The translations under genes were made by a program, and so were the position numbers. Positions 10,200-21,729 of a DNA stretch of 64,000 nucleotides are shown piece after piece (positions within the stretch are counted from its first letter, which is position 1; the number at the start of each line of letters is the position of its first letter). Below the pieces are notes generated by a model. It was not told the DNA's origin. It made no database searches and saw only the letters and a program-made list of their open reading frames with translations. The DNA comes from Taxillus chinensis. Lineage: Eukaryota; Streptophyta; Magnoliopsida; Santalales; Loranthaceae. Location: NCBI GenBank assembly GCA_023512835.1, contig CM042089.1:48165504-48229503 (forward strand), given 5' to 3'.

Positions 10200-11491
10200 T
10201 CGGCTCACTCACTGGGCGGCTCCCGCCCTGACTGCCTCTAGCATCAGCCTGCTGTCGCTTTGGCCTCCCCTGAGGTCGGGTCTGACTGGATCCTGCCTGG
10301 CTGGCCTGACACTGATGAGCTGGTCTCTCAGCTGGTGCACGAAAGCTAGCACTGATGCCACGCCCCCCGCACCTCTGTTGCCACTCCTGCAAACCCGGCG
10401 TAAATGGCCCTCTCGTCCACAGTTGTTGCATCGCCAGCCCTTCTTGGGGCACTCCCCCTTGAAGTGACCCTGCTCCCCATAGCAGTGACAACTGCTAGGT
10501 AGACTCCCAGATGGACCACCCTGTCTTCCGCCGCCAAAGGTGAACCTCCCAGGGTTCACAGATGTCTGACCCCGACTGCGAAAAGAATCGCTATCCCTCT
10601 CCTCCGTCTTGAGCCTCTTGGACCCTGCATCTCGATCGGGCCCACTCGCAACCGGCGATCCCGATGGGCCTGCCTCCCATCATCCGGCTCTCTCTCGGCT
10701 ATACGGGCCATCTCCACAACCTCAAGATAGGTCCTCAAGCGTAGAATTGCCACCCTCTCGCCTAAGGGCTGGCCTAAGGCCCAAAGTGAACTTGTGGGCC
10801 TTCAGGTCCTCCCTTGCCACAGTCTCTGGAGCAAACCTACTCAAGCTCTGGAACTCCCGCTCATACTCAGGTACCGTCCTGGATCCCTGCTTCAAGCTGC
10901 CGAATTCTTCCCTCTTCTGCCATCTCACTGATTCCGGGAAGAACTCATCATGGAAGAGTTGCAAGAACTCCTCCCAAAGCATGAGTTGCACCGCACGGCT
11001 CCCCGCGACACTCGTCCACCACTCCAAAGCATCCCCCTCCAGCTGCCGAATTGCCAGTCGCACCTTATCCTCTTCCCGGGGCAGGAGAAAGGAGAACACA
11101 TGCTCGATCTGCCTCAACCACTGCTCAGCTACCACAGGATCTCCTTCCCCCTTGAATCGCGGAGGTTGTTCCTTTCGGAACCGTGTCACCACGTCATCCT
11201 TTGCACGAGTCGGTACACCACCCAGCGAACTCTCATGCTCACGAGGCAGCTCCCCTACTGGTGGTGGTGGTGGTGGTACCACCTGCTGTGCTGCAATCTC
11301 CCGGCGCACCTCCTCCCGAACCTCCTACCGGAGTCCCTCCTGTAGCTCTCGTACCTCCAGCCGGATGCCTTCTCGTAGTTGTGCCAGCAACAACGCATGC
11401 CCTCCAACGGACGGTCCCGCACCCGGACCCCCATGGGCAGATGACTCATCGCCCATCGCCCGGACGCACGTGTCACTCTCCTCGGCGGCAT
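10200..11491 (-). pseudogene. gag: chromovirus G1 gag
   Basis: The likely start is ATG at 11489-11491 ('MPPRRVTRASGR', a usual chromovirus Gag beginning). A frameshift follows within 15 codons. The Gag core is clear in 10722-11309 ('RFKGEGDPVVAEQWLRQIE', 'LEWWTSVAG'), with a proline run before it. A second frameshift near 10755 leads to 'RLRTYLEVVEMARIAEREP'. Two zinc knuckles follow (about 10400-10500): '[14 protein letters not shown]' is a perfect CX2CX4HX4C, while '[14 protein letters not shown]' has its second Cys and the next residue in swapped order. The frame shifts again near 10340 into pol. Confidence 0.85.
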
Positions 11492-11907
11492 TCTTACTAC
11501 ACGAAGTAAGAAGCACAACGTCAAACAATTTTATAATCTATCGCGTCACTACCTCTAGCCCACTGATCAATTCCACTATCACATGACATTACACACATAC
11601 ATTGCATCAATCACATTTCACAGTTCAGTACGCATTGCCAAACAAATCAGAGTTGCACATTTCACTTAATCATATTATCTTATCCACAGTTTAGCACACA
11701 TTCATAGCAAATGCAACTAGTGCCCTAATGCCAATGCATGCAAATCCTACCACAAGACTGGACTACCCTAAGTACACCTTGGAGGCTCAAAGAGGACCAT
11801 GTTGATCAGGCATGTCCCTCCAGGCTCCTCCAAAGGACTTAAAGGACTTAGGATAACTAGGTCCGCCCACTACCCTAGGCCAACTAGACCATGCTCTGAT
11901 ACCATAT
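11492..11907 (-). other. 5' untranslated leader of G1
   Basis: This stretch between the gag start and the 5' LTR has no ORF. On the minus strand it begins with the primer site (11893-11904). The same leader, almost base for base near the LTR ('ctaggccaactagaccatgc'), is in element C at about 38280-38469. Confidence 0.7.
11893..11904 (-). promoter_or_regulatory. primer binding site of G1
   Basis: On the minus strand TGGTATCAGAGC follows the 5' LTR by three bases; it is complementary to initiator methionine tRNA. Confidence 0.9.
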
Positions 11908-13845
11908 TGTCATGCCCCGGATTTTCAACCCGAGGAAACCGGTACGTGACTCCCCATTCACCCACACGGAGGGCAACGGGGTTGGATTACTAGATGCCAC
12001 ACAAGCAAAACTAACAATTATAATAAATCAAACAAGCCACATCTTTATTTAATTCCAAACCTCAAAGGTTCACAAACCAACCATGTTCCGTACTATAATT
12101 CAGTCTCTTAGTACATTTCCCCCATGGGGTTACATCAGTCATAAAATTACATCACAGAAGAGCAATAAAATGAAGATGGTCTTCCACCTTGGTGTATCCA
12201 CCTAACGCCTGTAAGTCCCTAGAAAACAAGCAGACATAGTAGGAGGGGTGAGCAACCACAGCTCAGTAGGGATCAAGTCTTCCCAACCCTTCCCATGCTC
12301 CTAACGGCTACATGCATGTGCACAGGTGCAGTGACGTGGCAGTAGTAAGAAAATAAAGCATTTCACATAACGGGCGTAACCTCAGCCCCAGCCACACTGG
12401 CTAACAAACCACATCTCAAATAAGTAATTTAACCGCCTCTTCAGGCCACTGATTTAACCGCCTCTCAGGCAAAGTAGTTTAACCGCATTTTCAGGCCACT
12501 GGTTTAACCGCCTCTCAAGCAAAGTGATTTAACCGCCCCTTCAGGCCAGATAGCACAGTCATGCACACAACATACACCACGGTCACTCAAGCATACAACC
12601 AAACACTTGGTGTACACCCGCTCACAAGTGCACCAACCCAGTCATTCAGGCAATAGAACAAACACCCAGCATGCATACTTACACCGAATCACAAGTCCAA
12701 CCACACAGGCATTTTATCAAACACGTACTAGGCATATACACACAGCAATATTCACACAGGCATTTCATCAAGCATGTGACATGCACCAACCACCCAACAG
12801 CAGAATCACACCAAAATGCCATTGAAGGCCAACATCCATATAGGAGATCACACCTATATGGATTACATATATATATATAAACAGGTATAATCCATAATCT
12901 GCCCCAGAACCCTAGTACAAAGGAAGATTTAGGAAGAACAGAACCCTTACCTGAAGTAAGACACAACAACACAGCAATAGTCTGTTCCCACGCCGAACGC
13001 CGTCCACCCACGAGACTCCGACCACCCATGCAAGACGCCCAGCAGCAACCAGGAGCTCTCCTTCCCTCTCTCTCTCTCTCTCTCTCTCTGCGACGGCTGG
13101 TGGAGCAACAAACCCTAACCCTAAAACAGAGAGGCTTCTCCTCCTTATATAGACAACACAACATCAAAACGACGTAGTTTTGATTAAGTGAATCCCAGCA
13201 TCAAAATGACGTAGTTTTGATTACACAAGTTACAACCTTTCCGCATCCATACACACCAAAATACTCACTATTCCAACCTGGTCCTTTGGGAAAAGATGAT
13301 TAGAATAACAAAACTAAGGTAACCATGCAAAAATATGCCTGCACGCTAATTTGAACGCCAATTCCCCAATTGGCGTGCAGCTCCAAATGCACTCAAACTT
13401 CACCCCAAGCCTCCTTGCATCTTGTAGAGGTCTGAGAAGCAAAAATATGCTTGCACGTGAAATGGGTGAATTCACGTGCAGCTCCAAATGCTCTGAAATT
13501 TCTATGGTAGGTAGAGGACCTCATTCCAAGAAACTTTTGTTCTTGCATGCCAATTGTTTGAGGCCATCTACCCTATCAAAAGTGAGCTCCAAGATCAGCC
13601 AAAACAGCTTAAAATCGCCTGTATATGCATAGCATCTTCCTAGGGCATAAATACACGTTATCACTTGTCATATGCACCTCCCAAAAGTCCCCTCTTGGGC
13701 TCATCTCTTACCTCAAACTTGTGCACCAACATCCAAGGTGTTTTAGCTAAAGTGTGTGGGAAGGAAACTCCCTAAAACCCAACAATTTCCACTCACAAGG
13801 CATCTGTGATTAACTCCGTACATCCCATAAACACGGGTCATTACA
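11908..13845 (-). repeat. 5' LTR of chromovirus G1
   Basis: This 1938-bp LTR is nearly identical by eye to 4462-6369. It differs in having five rather than four tandem units (12422-12547), a longer (TC)n near 13065-13088, and tgtcatgcc in place of tgtcacgcc at its end. Palindromes lie at 13164-13183 and 13201-13220, and TATA is near 13144-13152. Confidence 0.92.
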
Positions 13846-13850
13846 GATCA

Positions 13851-15532
13851 ATGACAAGTTCTTTCACTCCTTGCCGGATCGCTACTATTCCAAACAACTC
13901 TAGATGCAATCGGATAAGAACTGGTAGTATGTTCCCCTTGAAGAACTATATGGAGAGCTGCGGACTCACGAAGTCCGGTTTAAGTACTCTGACCGGGATG
14001 AGAAAATAGATCGGAAAGAAAAAGGGGTAGCTCTCAAAGCTACGGAAATTCCTAGCATACTGAGGAATGTTGATACGGACGCGTCCGAGAATTCTGATTC
14101 TGACGAGGAGGAGGAGATAGCTCTTCTCATTAAATCCTTTGAGCGATTCCTACGAAAAAGCAGAAAAGGAATCAGGAGACGCTCCTCATCATCTTTCCAA
14201 AGGAAGGAGCGACCAGAGTCCAGTTCCCAAGAATGCTACAACTGTGGGAAAACCGGTCACTGGGCCAAGGACTACAGGTCCAAATCTAAAGTGGCCGAGA
14301 AAAGTGACAAGGTAACTCCTCGCCGCTCCACCTCAGACAACAGAGACAACAGCAAGAACAAGAGGAAGGCGTTCGTCACAAAATACGTCAGTGGCTCAGA
14401 AGAAGAGGAGGAATCCTCGGACGATGAGCCAACTCCCAAGCCGAACGTCTGCCTCATGGCAAATTCTGAGGTACCTTCGATCACTGAGCTCATGAGTAAA
14501 TTAGAATCTCTTATTACTGAATGTGATCATGAAAAGAATGAGAGACTAATAATTACTCAAATGTACAAAGATATGGAAAGTCAGAATAAACGTCTTGAGG
14601 TTACTGTTGCTAGATTAGAAAAGGACATAACTGACTTCAAGAGTAAAGAGGCTTGGTATCATGATCTAAGAGCTGAAAATCATCTGTTAAATACCAACCT
14701 AATGGACCTAAAAGTCATTGTGAAACGACTCAAGAATGAACTTGAACAGGAAAAGGAAATAAATCGTAAGTGGCTAAAATCCGGGGAAATAGCCTCTACA
14801 TTTAGGACTGATCCGGATAACATTCGAGTCAAACCTGGCCTAGGCTCCGAACCATCGACTTCCACTGCTCATGCTACTGAGTGTCCTCCGGACTTCACTC
14901 CGAAACTAACCAACTTATATCTTGTTAGTACGTCTAAATCGTTGGATGGTTTCATTTCAGGTGGCACCATAGTTTATGACTGTGGAAAAGAGGCTGTTAC
15001 TGCTATTCCTGAAACAGTAGCACCCGTAACCAATGATGAAGGGAAGGCTGCTACAGTTCAAGCCAAAACTGTAGCACCCGAAAAGAAAGGAAAGGCTAAG
15101 GCTGACGCATCTAGGGCCAAGAGCGCGTCACCCAAATGCAATGGATTAGACCATAGGGAACAGGGTAGAAAATCTGTAAAATCTAAGAGACCTGTATCCC
15201 CTGTTTATACTCCGCATTATAGTGTTTATTCCATCTGTAGGGAAATAGGTCATTATCACTATGAATGTTGGAGTTTATCTGATAACTGGCTTTGTAATCA
15301 AGTTTCTATCAATAAAGATCAGTTAAATAAAAGAGGTTCTTCAAACAAGACAAAATCTAAACCTCAAAGGAGTGTCTCTCCAAAGAAAACCCAAGTAAAA
15401 GTAACAACTGAAACTAACAAATTAAGGTCAACCTAGAAAGCTAAAAATCCTAGCAAAGTTAAATCCGGAACTGTTGACATTAATGTTGTTCCTTCTAACC
15501 GCCCGAAACAAGTTTGGGCACCAAAAGTGTAA
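13851..15532 (+). pseudogene. gag: Copia A gag, C-terminal part
   Basis: This resumes gag in frame after the chromovirus ('NDKFFHSLPDRYYSK'). TAG codons follow near 13901 and 13928, then one long frame runs 14291-15436. The first zinc knuckle 'CYNCGKTGHWAKDY' has lost its last Cys (to Tyr). A long lysine/glutamate-rich, coiled-coil-prone segment follows ('KRLEVTVARLEKDITDFKSK'). A second knuckle-like 'YSICREIGHYHYEC' has Tyr for its first Cys. The ORF ends 'VWAPKV' with TAA at 15530, and protease begins in the same frame, an arrangement fitting SIRE-type elements where gag and pol share a frame. Confidence 0.8.
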
Positions 15533-15598
15533 ACTGTTGTCTTTTAAGAGCATCTCTGGAATGCATTGTCGGTTCACTTGAAGTTAAAGATCAATCAA

Positions 15599-18500
15599 AG
15601 CAAGTGGATCCTCGATAGTGGATGCTCCGGACATATGACGGGTGATCAGACTCTACTTGTTGAAGTTAATGACAAATGAGGTCCATCCGTGTCATATGGT
15701 GACAACAGCAAAGGTAAGACTATCGAGTATGGCACTTTAACCAACGGCTGTGTATCTATCACTAGAGTTGCACTAGTCGAAGGTTTGAAGCATAATTTGC
15801 TAAGTGTTAGTAATTTATGTGACAAAGGATTTACTGTTTCCTTTATGTCCAACACCTACACAGTAAGGGAAAACTTATCCGGAGATGTTAAGTTATCCCG
15901 ATCAAGAGATGGGGACATATACTCAGTGGTCTTAAGAAATAATTCTTCTGACCCTGTATGCTTCCTCACTACAGCATCAGATGAAGATAGTTGGCTATGA
16001 CACAAACGATGCGCACATTTAAACTTTAAGACCTTGTCTAAGTTAGCGTCACTCGATCTTGTCACTGGTCTACCTAAACACAAATACTCCAGAGACACTC
16101 TCTGTCGAGAATGCCAACTTGGCAAGCAGACCAAACATAGCTTTAAGAGCAAATCAGTTAATTCAATAACTGCTCCTCTACAACTTCTTTATATGGACCT
16201 CTGTGGTCCCATTTCTGTTCCTTCACTAGCTGGTGCGAGATATACCCTTGTGGTTATCGATGATTTCACCAGGTACACATGGGTTATGTTCCTGAAATTT
16301 AAGGATCAAACCTTTGAGTATCTTGTAGATCTTTTCAACTAGATAAGCAATTCACAAGGATTGAGCATTAAATGCATCAGGAGTGATCATGGTACAAAAT
16401 TTTATTTTTCCGAAATGAGATCATATTGTTCTGAACAGGGCATTCAGCACGACTTCTCTGCGCCCAAAACTCCACTGCAAAATGGAGTAGTGGAGCACAA
16501 GAATCGCACTTTAGTCGAGGTTGGCAGATCTATGTTAGCAGGGGCAAAGCTTCCTCTCAGTCTATGGGCTGAAGCTGTGTCTACTGCCTGCTATGTTCAG
16601 AACAAGACTTTAATAAATAAAACTACCATAAAAACACCCTATGAGATGTGGAGAGGACGAAAGCCTTCAATTTCACATTTCAGAGCCTTTGGGTGTACTT
16701 GCTATATATTGATTAATGGCAAAGAACCCCGGAATAAATTTGAACCAAAATCTAATGATGAGATTTTTGTCAGGTACTCATTACATAGCAAAACTTATCG
16801 GGTCTTCAATAGAAAACATTTAAAAGTTGAAGAATCTATCCATGTAACCTTTGATGAAGCTAACCTGGATTGGTCTAAAGTTGCTTCTTCAAGTCCAAAT
16901 GTACAGGTTCAGGATAGTAACATCGACTATTCAAAGTTTATGAATGTTCCTGCTACACACACTGACCAACCACGTAGCACCAGCGAAGCACAAAGAAATG
17001 ATACGGATGATGCTATGGATGAATCGGACTCTGGACCTCAATTCATCTCTGGACATATTTCTACGAATATTCAAAATACCGGAGTACCTTCCAGTCCATC
17101 CGAACCAGTTACTACTGAAATGAACAGTATCGGAGAACCTCATAGTACTCCAGAACCTATTAATACTGATAATATTGGTCCGGAAGAAGCTCAATCAGTG
17201 GACGAACAAGAGCCACCTAATCTGGGAGAGCTTCAAATTATTCAAGATCAACGATCACATGCACAGAATTTCAGGTGGACTTGAAACCACCCTTCAGAAC
17301 AAGTGATTAGTGATCCTACTGTTGGTGTAAGGACAAGAGCTGCCACCTCCAACATTTGTCTTTACTCATGTTTTCTATCTCAAATAGAGCCAAAGGTGGT
17401 AGAGGAAGCTCTTCAGGATTCGAACTGGATAGAAGCAATGCAAGAAGAACTCAATCAATTTAAGAGAAATGATGTGTGGACTCTAGTACTAAGGCCCAAG
17501 TCTCAACAAGTCATTGGAGTTAAATAGGTGTTCCGGAACCAGCTTGATATGGATGGTGTAGTAATCCGGAACAAAGCCAGACTGGTAACCTTTGCTCCAG
17601 TAGCAAGACTTGAGGCAATCAGAATGTTTCTGGCGTATGCTTCATATGAAAACTTCATAGTTTATCAAATGGACGTCAAAAGCGCATTTCTAAATGGAGA
17701 TCTTCAAGAAGAGGTGTATGTTGAACAACCTCCCGGTTTCTTTGAATCCAAGGCTGGACATCTAGTTTACAAGCTACGGAAAGCCTTGTATGGGTTGAAG
17801 CAAGCTCCAAGAGCCTGGTACGACACACTGTCAGAATTCCTACTTGCTCACAACTTTCAAAAAGGGAAGATAGACACCACTTTATTTCTACGGAAAGAGA
17901 ATGGACATACTCTGATCGTACAGATATATGTGGATGATATCATCTTTGGATCATCAAATCCGAAGCTTTGTGAAGAGTTTGCAAAGTTGGCAACTAGCAA
18001 GTTTGAGATGAGTATGATGGGAGAACTATCCTACTTCCTTGGAATAGAAGTTAAACAATTGAAGGAAGGGATCTTCATTAACCAAGCTAAGTATACACGA
18101 GATATTATTAAGAAGTTTGGTATGGAAGGTTAATCTCTCGTCAAGACTCCGATGCCAGTCAGTGCCAAGTTAGACCCTGATGTGGACGGCAAATCAGTAA
18201 ATATGACTGAATACAGAGGGATGATAGGATCCTTGCTGTATCTTACAGCAAGTCACACGGACATTATGTTTGCAACTTGCATCTGTGCACGATATCAGGC
18301 GAAGGCGAATCCCAAGGAGTCACATATACTTCATGTTAAACGGATCTTCAGGTATCTCAAAGGAACGATGAACTTGGGACTCTGGTACCCAAAGGAATCA
18401 AACTTCACCTTATCCGGATACTCTGATGCTGATTTTGCTGGGTGTTGCATCGACAGGAAAAGCACAAGTGGTACGTGTCAGTTTCTTGGAAATAGATTAA

Positions 18501-18880
18501 TTTCATGGTTCAGTAAGAAGCAGAATTCCGTATCAACCTCTACTGCTGAGGCGGAATTTATAGCTGTTGGGAGTTGCTACACATAGCTACTCTGGATGCA
18601 AAGTCAACTTACGGACTACGGTTTCAACATGACATCTATTCCACTCTACTGCGACAACACTAGTGCAATTGCTATAAGCAATAATCCTGTCATGCACCGA
18701 AAGACAAAGCACATTGAGGTCAGGTATCATTTCATTCACGATCATGTTCTCAAAAAGAATATATCTCTAGAACATGTTGCTACTGAAAATCAACTGGCAG
18801 ACATTCTTACAAAGCCCCTACCTGATGCAAGATTTTCTGAACTACTCTTCAGATTAGGTATGCTTGACTTTTCTGCATAG
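15599..18880 (+). pseudogene. pol: Copia A pol (PR-INT-RT-RNase H)
   Basis: The protease motif 'WILDSGCSGHMTG' is at about 15605-15645. The integrase has its zinc-finger part ('CRECQLGKQTKHSF') and the D-D-E residues in 'YMDLCGP', 'RSDHGTKF' and 'NGVVEHKNRT'. RT has '[14 protein letters not shown]', '[12 protein letters not shown]' and the catalytic '[10 protein letters not shown]' near 17925-17955. RNase H has 'YSDADFAG' and ends 'LADILTKPLPDARFSELL'. In-frame stops occur at 15678, 16340, 17282, 17525 (TGG to TAG by context), 18130 and 18584. About 14 codons are missing in RT between 'KARLV' and '[10 protein letters not shown]'. Order PR-INT-RT-RH defines Copia. It is not functional. Confidence 0.9.
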
Positions 18881-20624
18881 CTTCACTTAAATCAATCAAC
18901 AGTATGTCTTCAGAACATGCATTGTGCGTTTATTGAAAGTAAAGGATTCATACCAAATTTAATTTTCGATCATACTTACTGCTTAACGTGTCCTATGCGT
19001 CTGATAAATACCAAAGTTCTATTTTAGGAGGATGCTTGTATTTCCCGACTGAAGTCGTTTAAGCCAACTTGATTAAAACTTATATGAATAATCTTTTTAG
19101 GATCTCATGATCTTATTTCCCATTATCCACCACATGATACATGCTGGTTCATTTAGATTGCTCTATTATCATGTATAGTTGAAGTTATGAAATGGGTTAG
19201 CATGGAATGTCTGGTGAATGTATATGCGATCATGATCGATCATCACCAAGTATAGTTTCCTAAAAGGGTAGACAGCGCTCACTTTCTCTAAGTAGGAAAC
19301 ATCAATCGAGAGGATCACATGGTCTACGGGGGAGAAAATGCTCTATCGATAAATCTAGTAATACCCCTCGTATATGTCTCATGATCCCTTTCCTGGCTGT
19401 CTATCTGAGGGGGAGTCTTTCACTGAGAGGATCGCATGGTCTAAGGGGGAGCAAAAGCTTCATTTATTACTTGTGTAATGACCCCTTTTATGTCTCGGAT
19501 GCTCCTTCCTCTAAACTTTCACTTCCGAATCTGACTGGACATGCAATGCTAAATCGGAATTGTGGTACGGCTGGATGTTTTTCTATCCTCAACTGTGCAT
19601 TTTAATCAAACAATCATCTGCCTGCTTTTGACATGTGTGCATATTTCCAGTTTCACTCATGAATCCTAACTTGAGAAAATCATATGATTTTTAATTTAAC
19701 TTAGCTATCGCTGTCAGTATGAAGGTTTCGCTATGTTAACCAATATGAACTTATGTGTTTATCAGCTGTCATATGCATTTTCTTCAGTAATTTGATCATA
19801 ATTCATGTGTATGTGTCTTGTTACTATTCTTCCATATGCATAAGTTCTATCTCCTTTTAGTTCGGATTATGATGTTCTCACCACGACTATTTGATCCATA
19901 TCCGTACTAACTCAACCTGTTAGTGTACTGTTTCCTTAGTTTATGTTTTCAGCTACAGGTTCAGATTCGCTTTGCTCTTCACTGCTCTATCTTGTTTTGA
20001 TGTCTCAGATTTGAAGTGTTGTGGTACTTCTTATTTCCTCGACACCAAGACAACAAAGGAATCATTTTTACTCAGCACTCAGCTTTTACGGACAGTCAGT
20101 CTCTCATCCGGATATAGTTCATTCGGACACTATCAAGCCCGGCTGAGAGTCAGTTTGCTTCCTCCTAAACCTTGGAATTCTCAATTTGTGATAAACCAAG
20201 TGATTATCTTACATCGCATCTTTTTGAGGAAGACTAATGATGGTTCATTAAATGCACGTCTCGAGCCCTGTAATTTGTTTTTTCAAAATTCGGCAGTATG
20301 AATACAGCTGTCATTTGAATGGTTAGCATGGCCTCCATGTCATTAGTTTACTCGGCGGCGCTAATACATCAAGTCTAATGACATCGGATTGTCAGGCGGA
20401 TCGCTGCTCAATACATCAAGTCTAATGACATCGGATTGTCAGGCGGATCGCTGCTCATCTCGCTTAAACCCGAGACCCACTGGCTTCCATGGAATGGGTC
20501 CTATTTATACTAAACTCTCACGCTAGCGCGAGGATATCGCTTTCATTACTCAAAACCCTACATCTTCGTTGCTCTCTATTCACCAAAGACCTCCCCTTCC
20601 TTCTCCTTCAATCTTCGAATTTCA
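18881..20624 (+). other. spacer between pol and ORF3 of element A
   Basis: No supported gene is present. It contains purine tracts resembling polypurine tracts: 'cgggggaga' (about 19328), 'gagggggagtc' (about 19408) and 'aagggggagcaa' (about 19445). A perfect 47-bp tandem duplication (20363-20409 and 20410-20456) lies about 170 bp before ORF3. Element B has an equivalent 1.8-kb spacer in the same place. Confidence 0.7.
20363..20456. repeat. 47-bp perfect tandem duplication
   Basis: Two identical adjacent 47-bp units begin 'aatacatcaagtctaatgac' and end 'tcgctgctc'. Confidence 0.95.
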
Positions 20625-21729
20625 ATGGCATCTTCCGCTCTCTACGGCGTTGTTCCTGGCCATCTTGTCGATTGGGCCGGCATTTCCGACCCTCCTGCGT
20701 GGCTCGAGGAGGTTCGCTCCTTGTTAGCCTCCAGTGGTCTCCTCGACATAGTCTCTGCTCCTGTTGATCTTCTAATCTCAGACGTCCGATCTTTCTATGA
20801 ACACTTCGAATCCCGTGACCACTCGATTGTCTCTGGTATCCGAGGAAAACCCATCAAGATCACTCCTCAAGTGATTCGTGACGCCTTCAATCTCCCTAGT
20901 GGCAGTGATTTTCGGCCGAGCGCTTCCACCATGGCTACTGCCATGGGATGTCCCTCTAAAGTGAAGGAATACAAGCTAAAGTCTTTTTAAGGCCCCTACC
21001 GCTGTATGGCCACCATACTAAGTCGATGCTTACTGGCTCACTCTACAGCGCTTGACTCAGTCCCGTACGATTTGCTCTTGGCGATGTATGTGGTCTTTGA
21101 GTAGTTGCCTCTAGACTGGGGCGATTTTCTTTTTCGGATTATGCGGAATGGCAAAAGGAACTCGTCTTTCGGACAGATTCTCTCCCACCTCTTCAGACAT
21201 CTGCGTCCCGAGCACTTCCAGGGCCAGTTGACGATACCCTTCCCGCAGAATTTTTACTTTCGTCATCTCACCTCCGATGGGACGCTTACTGTCTGCCGTC
21301 CTCCTGTCTCTCGTGCACGTGTTGTAGTCTCGGAACATCATGATAGTTCCGTTGGTGACCCTGCCCCCAGCTCGAGTCATGAGGTTATCTCCTCTCTCCG
21401 GTCTTCATGCATTCGGTCCGTTGCCGCTCCGGCACGCTCCCGCAGTTCTTCAGCCCCTCCTGCTGATGCCCCTGTTGATATCTCTCCTGCTGCTGCTGAT
21501 GTTCCTGCACCCACCTCTCCAGTGACTGCTGCTGTTGCTGCTGTCATTACTGACATGCCTCTATCTCCTCCAGCTGCTTCTCCAGCACGTCGTGTTAACC
21601 CTCACGACTACCTCGACCATGCTAGCATATGCGAGTGCTGCTCCCTCTACCCCAAAAAGGTGCTTGTCATCTCTGTCCCCTTTCTCCCCTGAAGACATAA
21701 ACACTCTACTGTCGGAGAAAGGACAGTTC
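20625..21729 (+). pseudogene. ORF3 of Copia A, N-terminal domain (truncated)
   Basis: The frame starts at ATG 20625 (MASSALYGVVPGHLVDWAGI) and continues with TAA at 20988 and TAG at 21102. The segment 'DVRSFYEHFESRDHSIVSGI' through 'VIRDAFNLPSGSDF' matches the ORF3 of element B (31308) and of Athila element D (56709). The next block ('LPLDWGDFLFRIMR') also has a counterpart in B at 40430. A Pro/Ala/Ser-rich linker follows from about 21400. Copia B cut the gene at 21729, and the downstream part, including any peptidase domain, was lost at the 45317 deletion. It resembles proteins annotated in plant genomes as 'putative plant transposon protein'. Role unknown. Confidence 0.75.

Larger units (their letters stand above)
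4462..13845 (-). mobile_element. Ty3/Gypsy chromovirus G1 (Tekay/Del-like), nested in A gag
   Basis: This 9.4-kb minus-strand element has two 1.9-kb LTRs (4462-6369 and 11908-13845) and a perfect 5-bp target duplication gatca (4457-4461 and 13846-13850). Its primer site is next to the 5' LTR (11893-11904) and its purine tract is next to the 3' LTR (6370-6382). Gag, protease, RT, RNase H, integrase and a chromodomain-type C terminus are all recognisable, in the order normal for chromoviruses. Many frameshifts and TAG codons inactivate it. The LTR ends TGTAATGACC...GGGGCGTGACA and the motif 'FHVSQL...YHPDPTHVI' point to Tekay/Del. Confidence 0.92.

Noticed and set aside
9451..10467. Plus-strand ORFs of 94-150 codons across G1 protease-RT
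   Set aside because: Antisense shadows of a clearly recognisable pol.
10609..11586. A 325-codon plus-strand ORF across chromovirus gag
   Set aside because: It is the antisense shadow of gag with Ser/Arg/Pro-rich composition and no domain; gag motifs are on the minus strand.
12679..13167. A 162-codon minus-strand ORF in the G1 5' LTR
   Set aside because: Present only through lack of stops in repetitive LTR DNA; broken in the other LTR copies; contains (TC)n translated as Arg/Glu.
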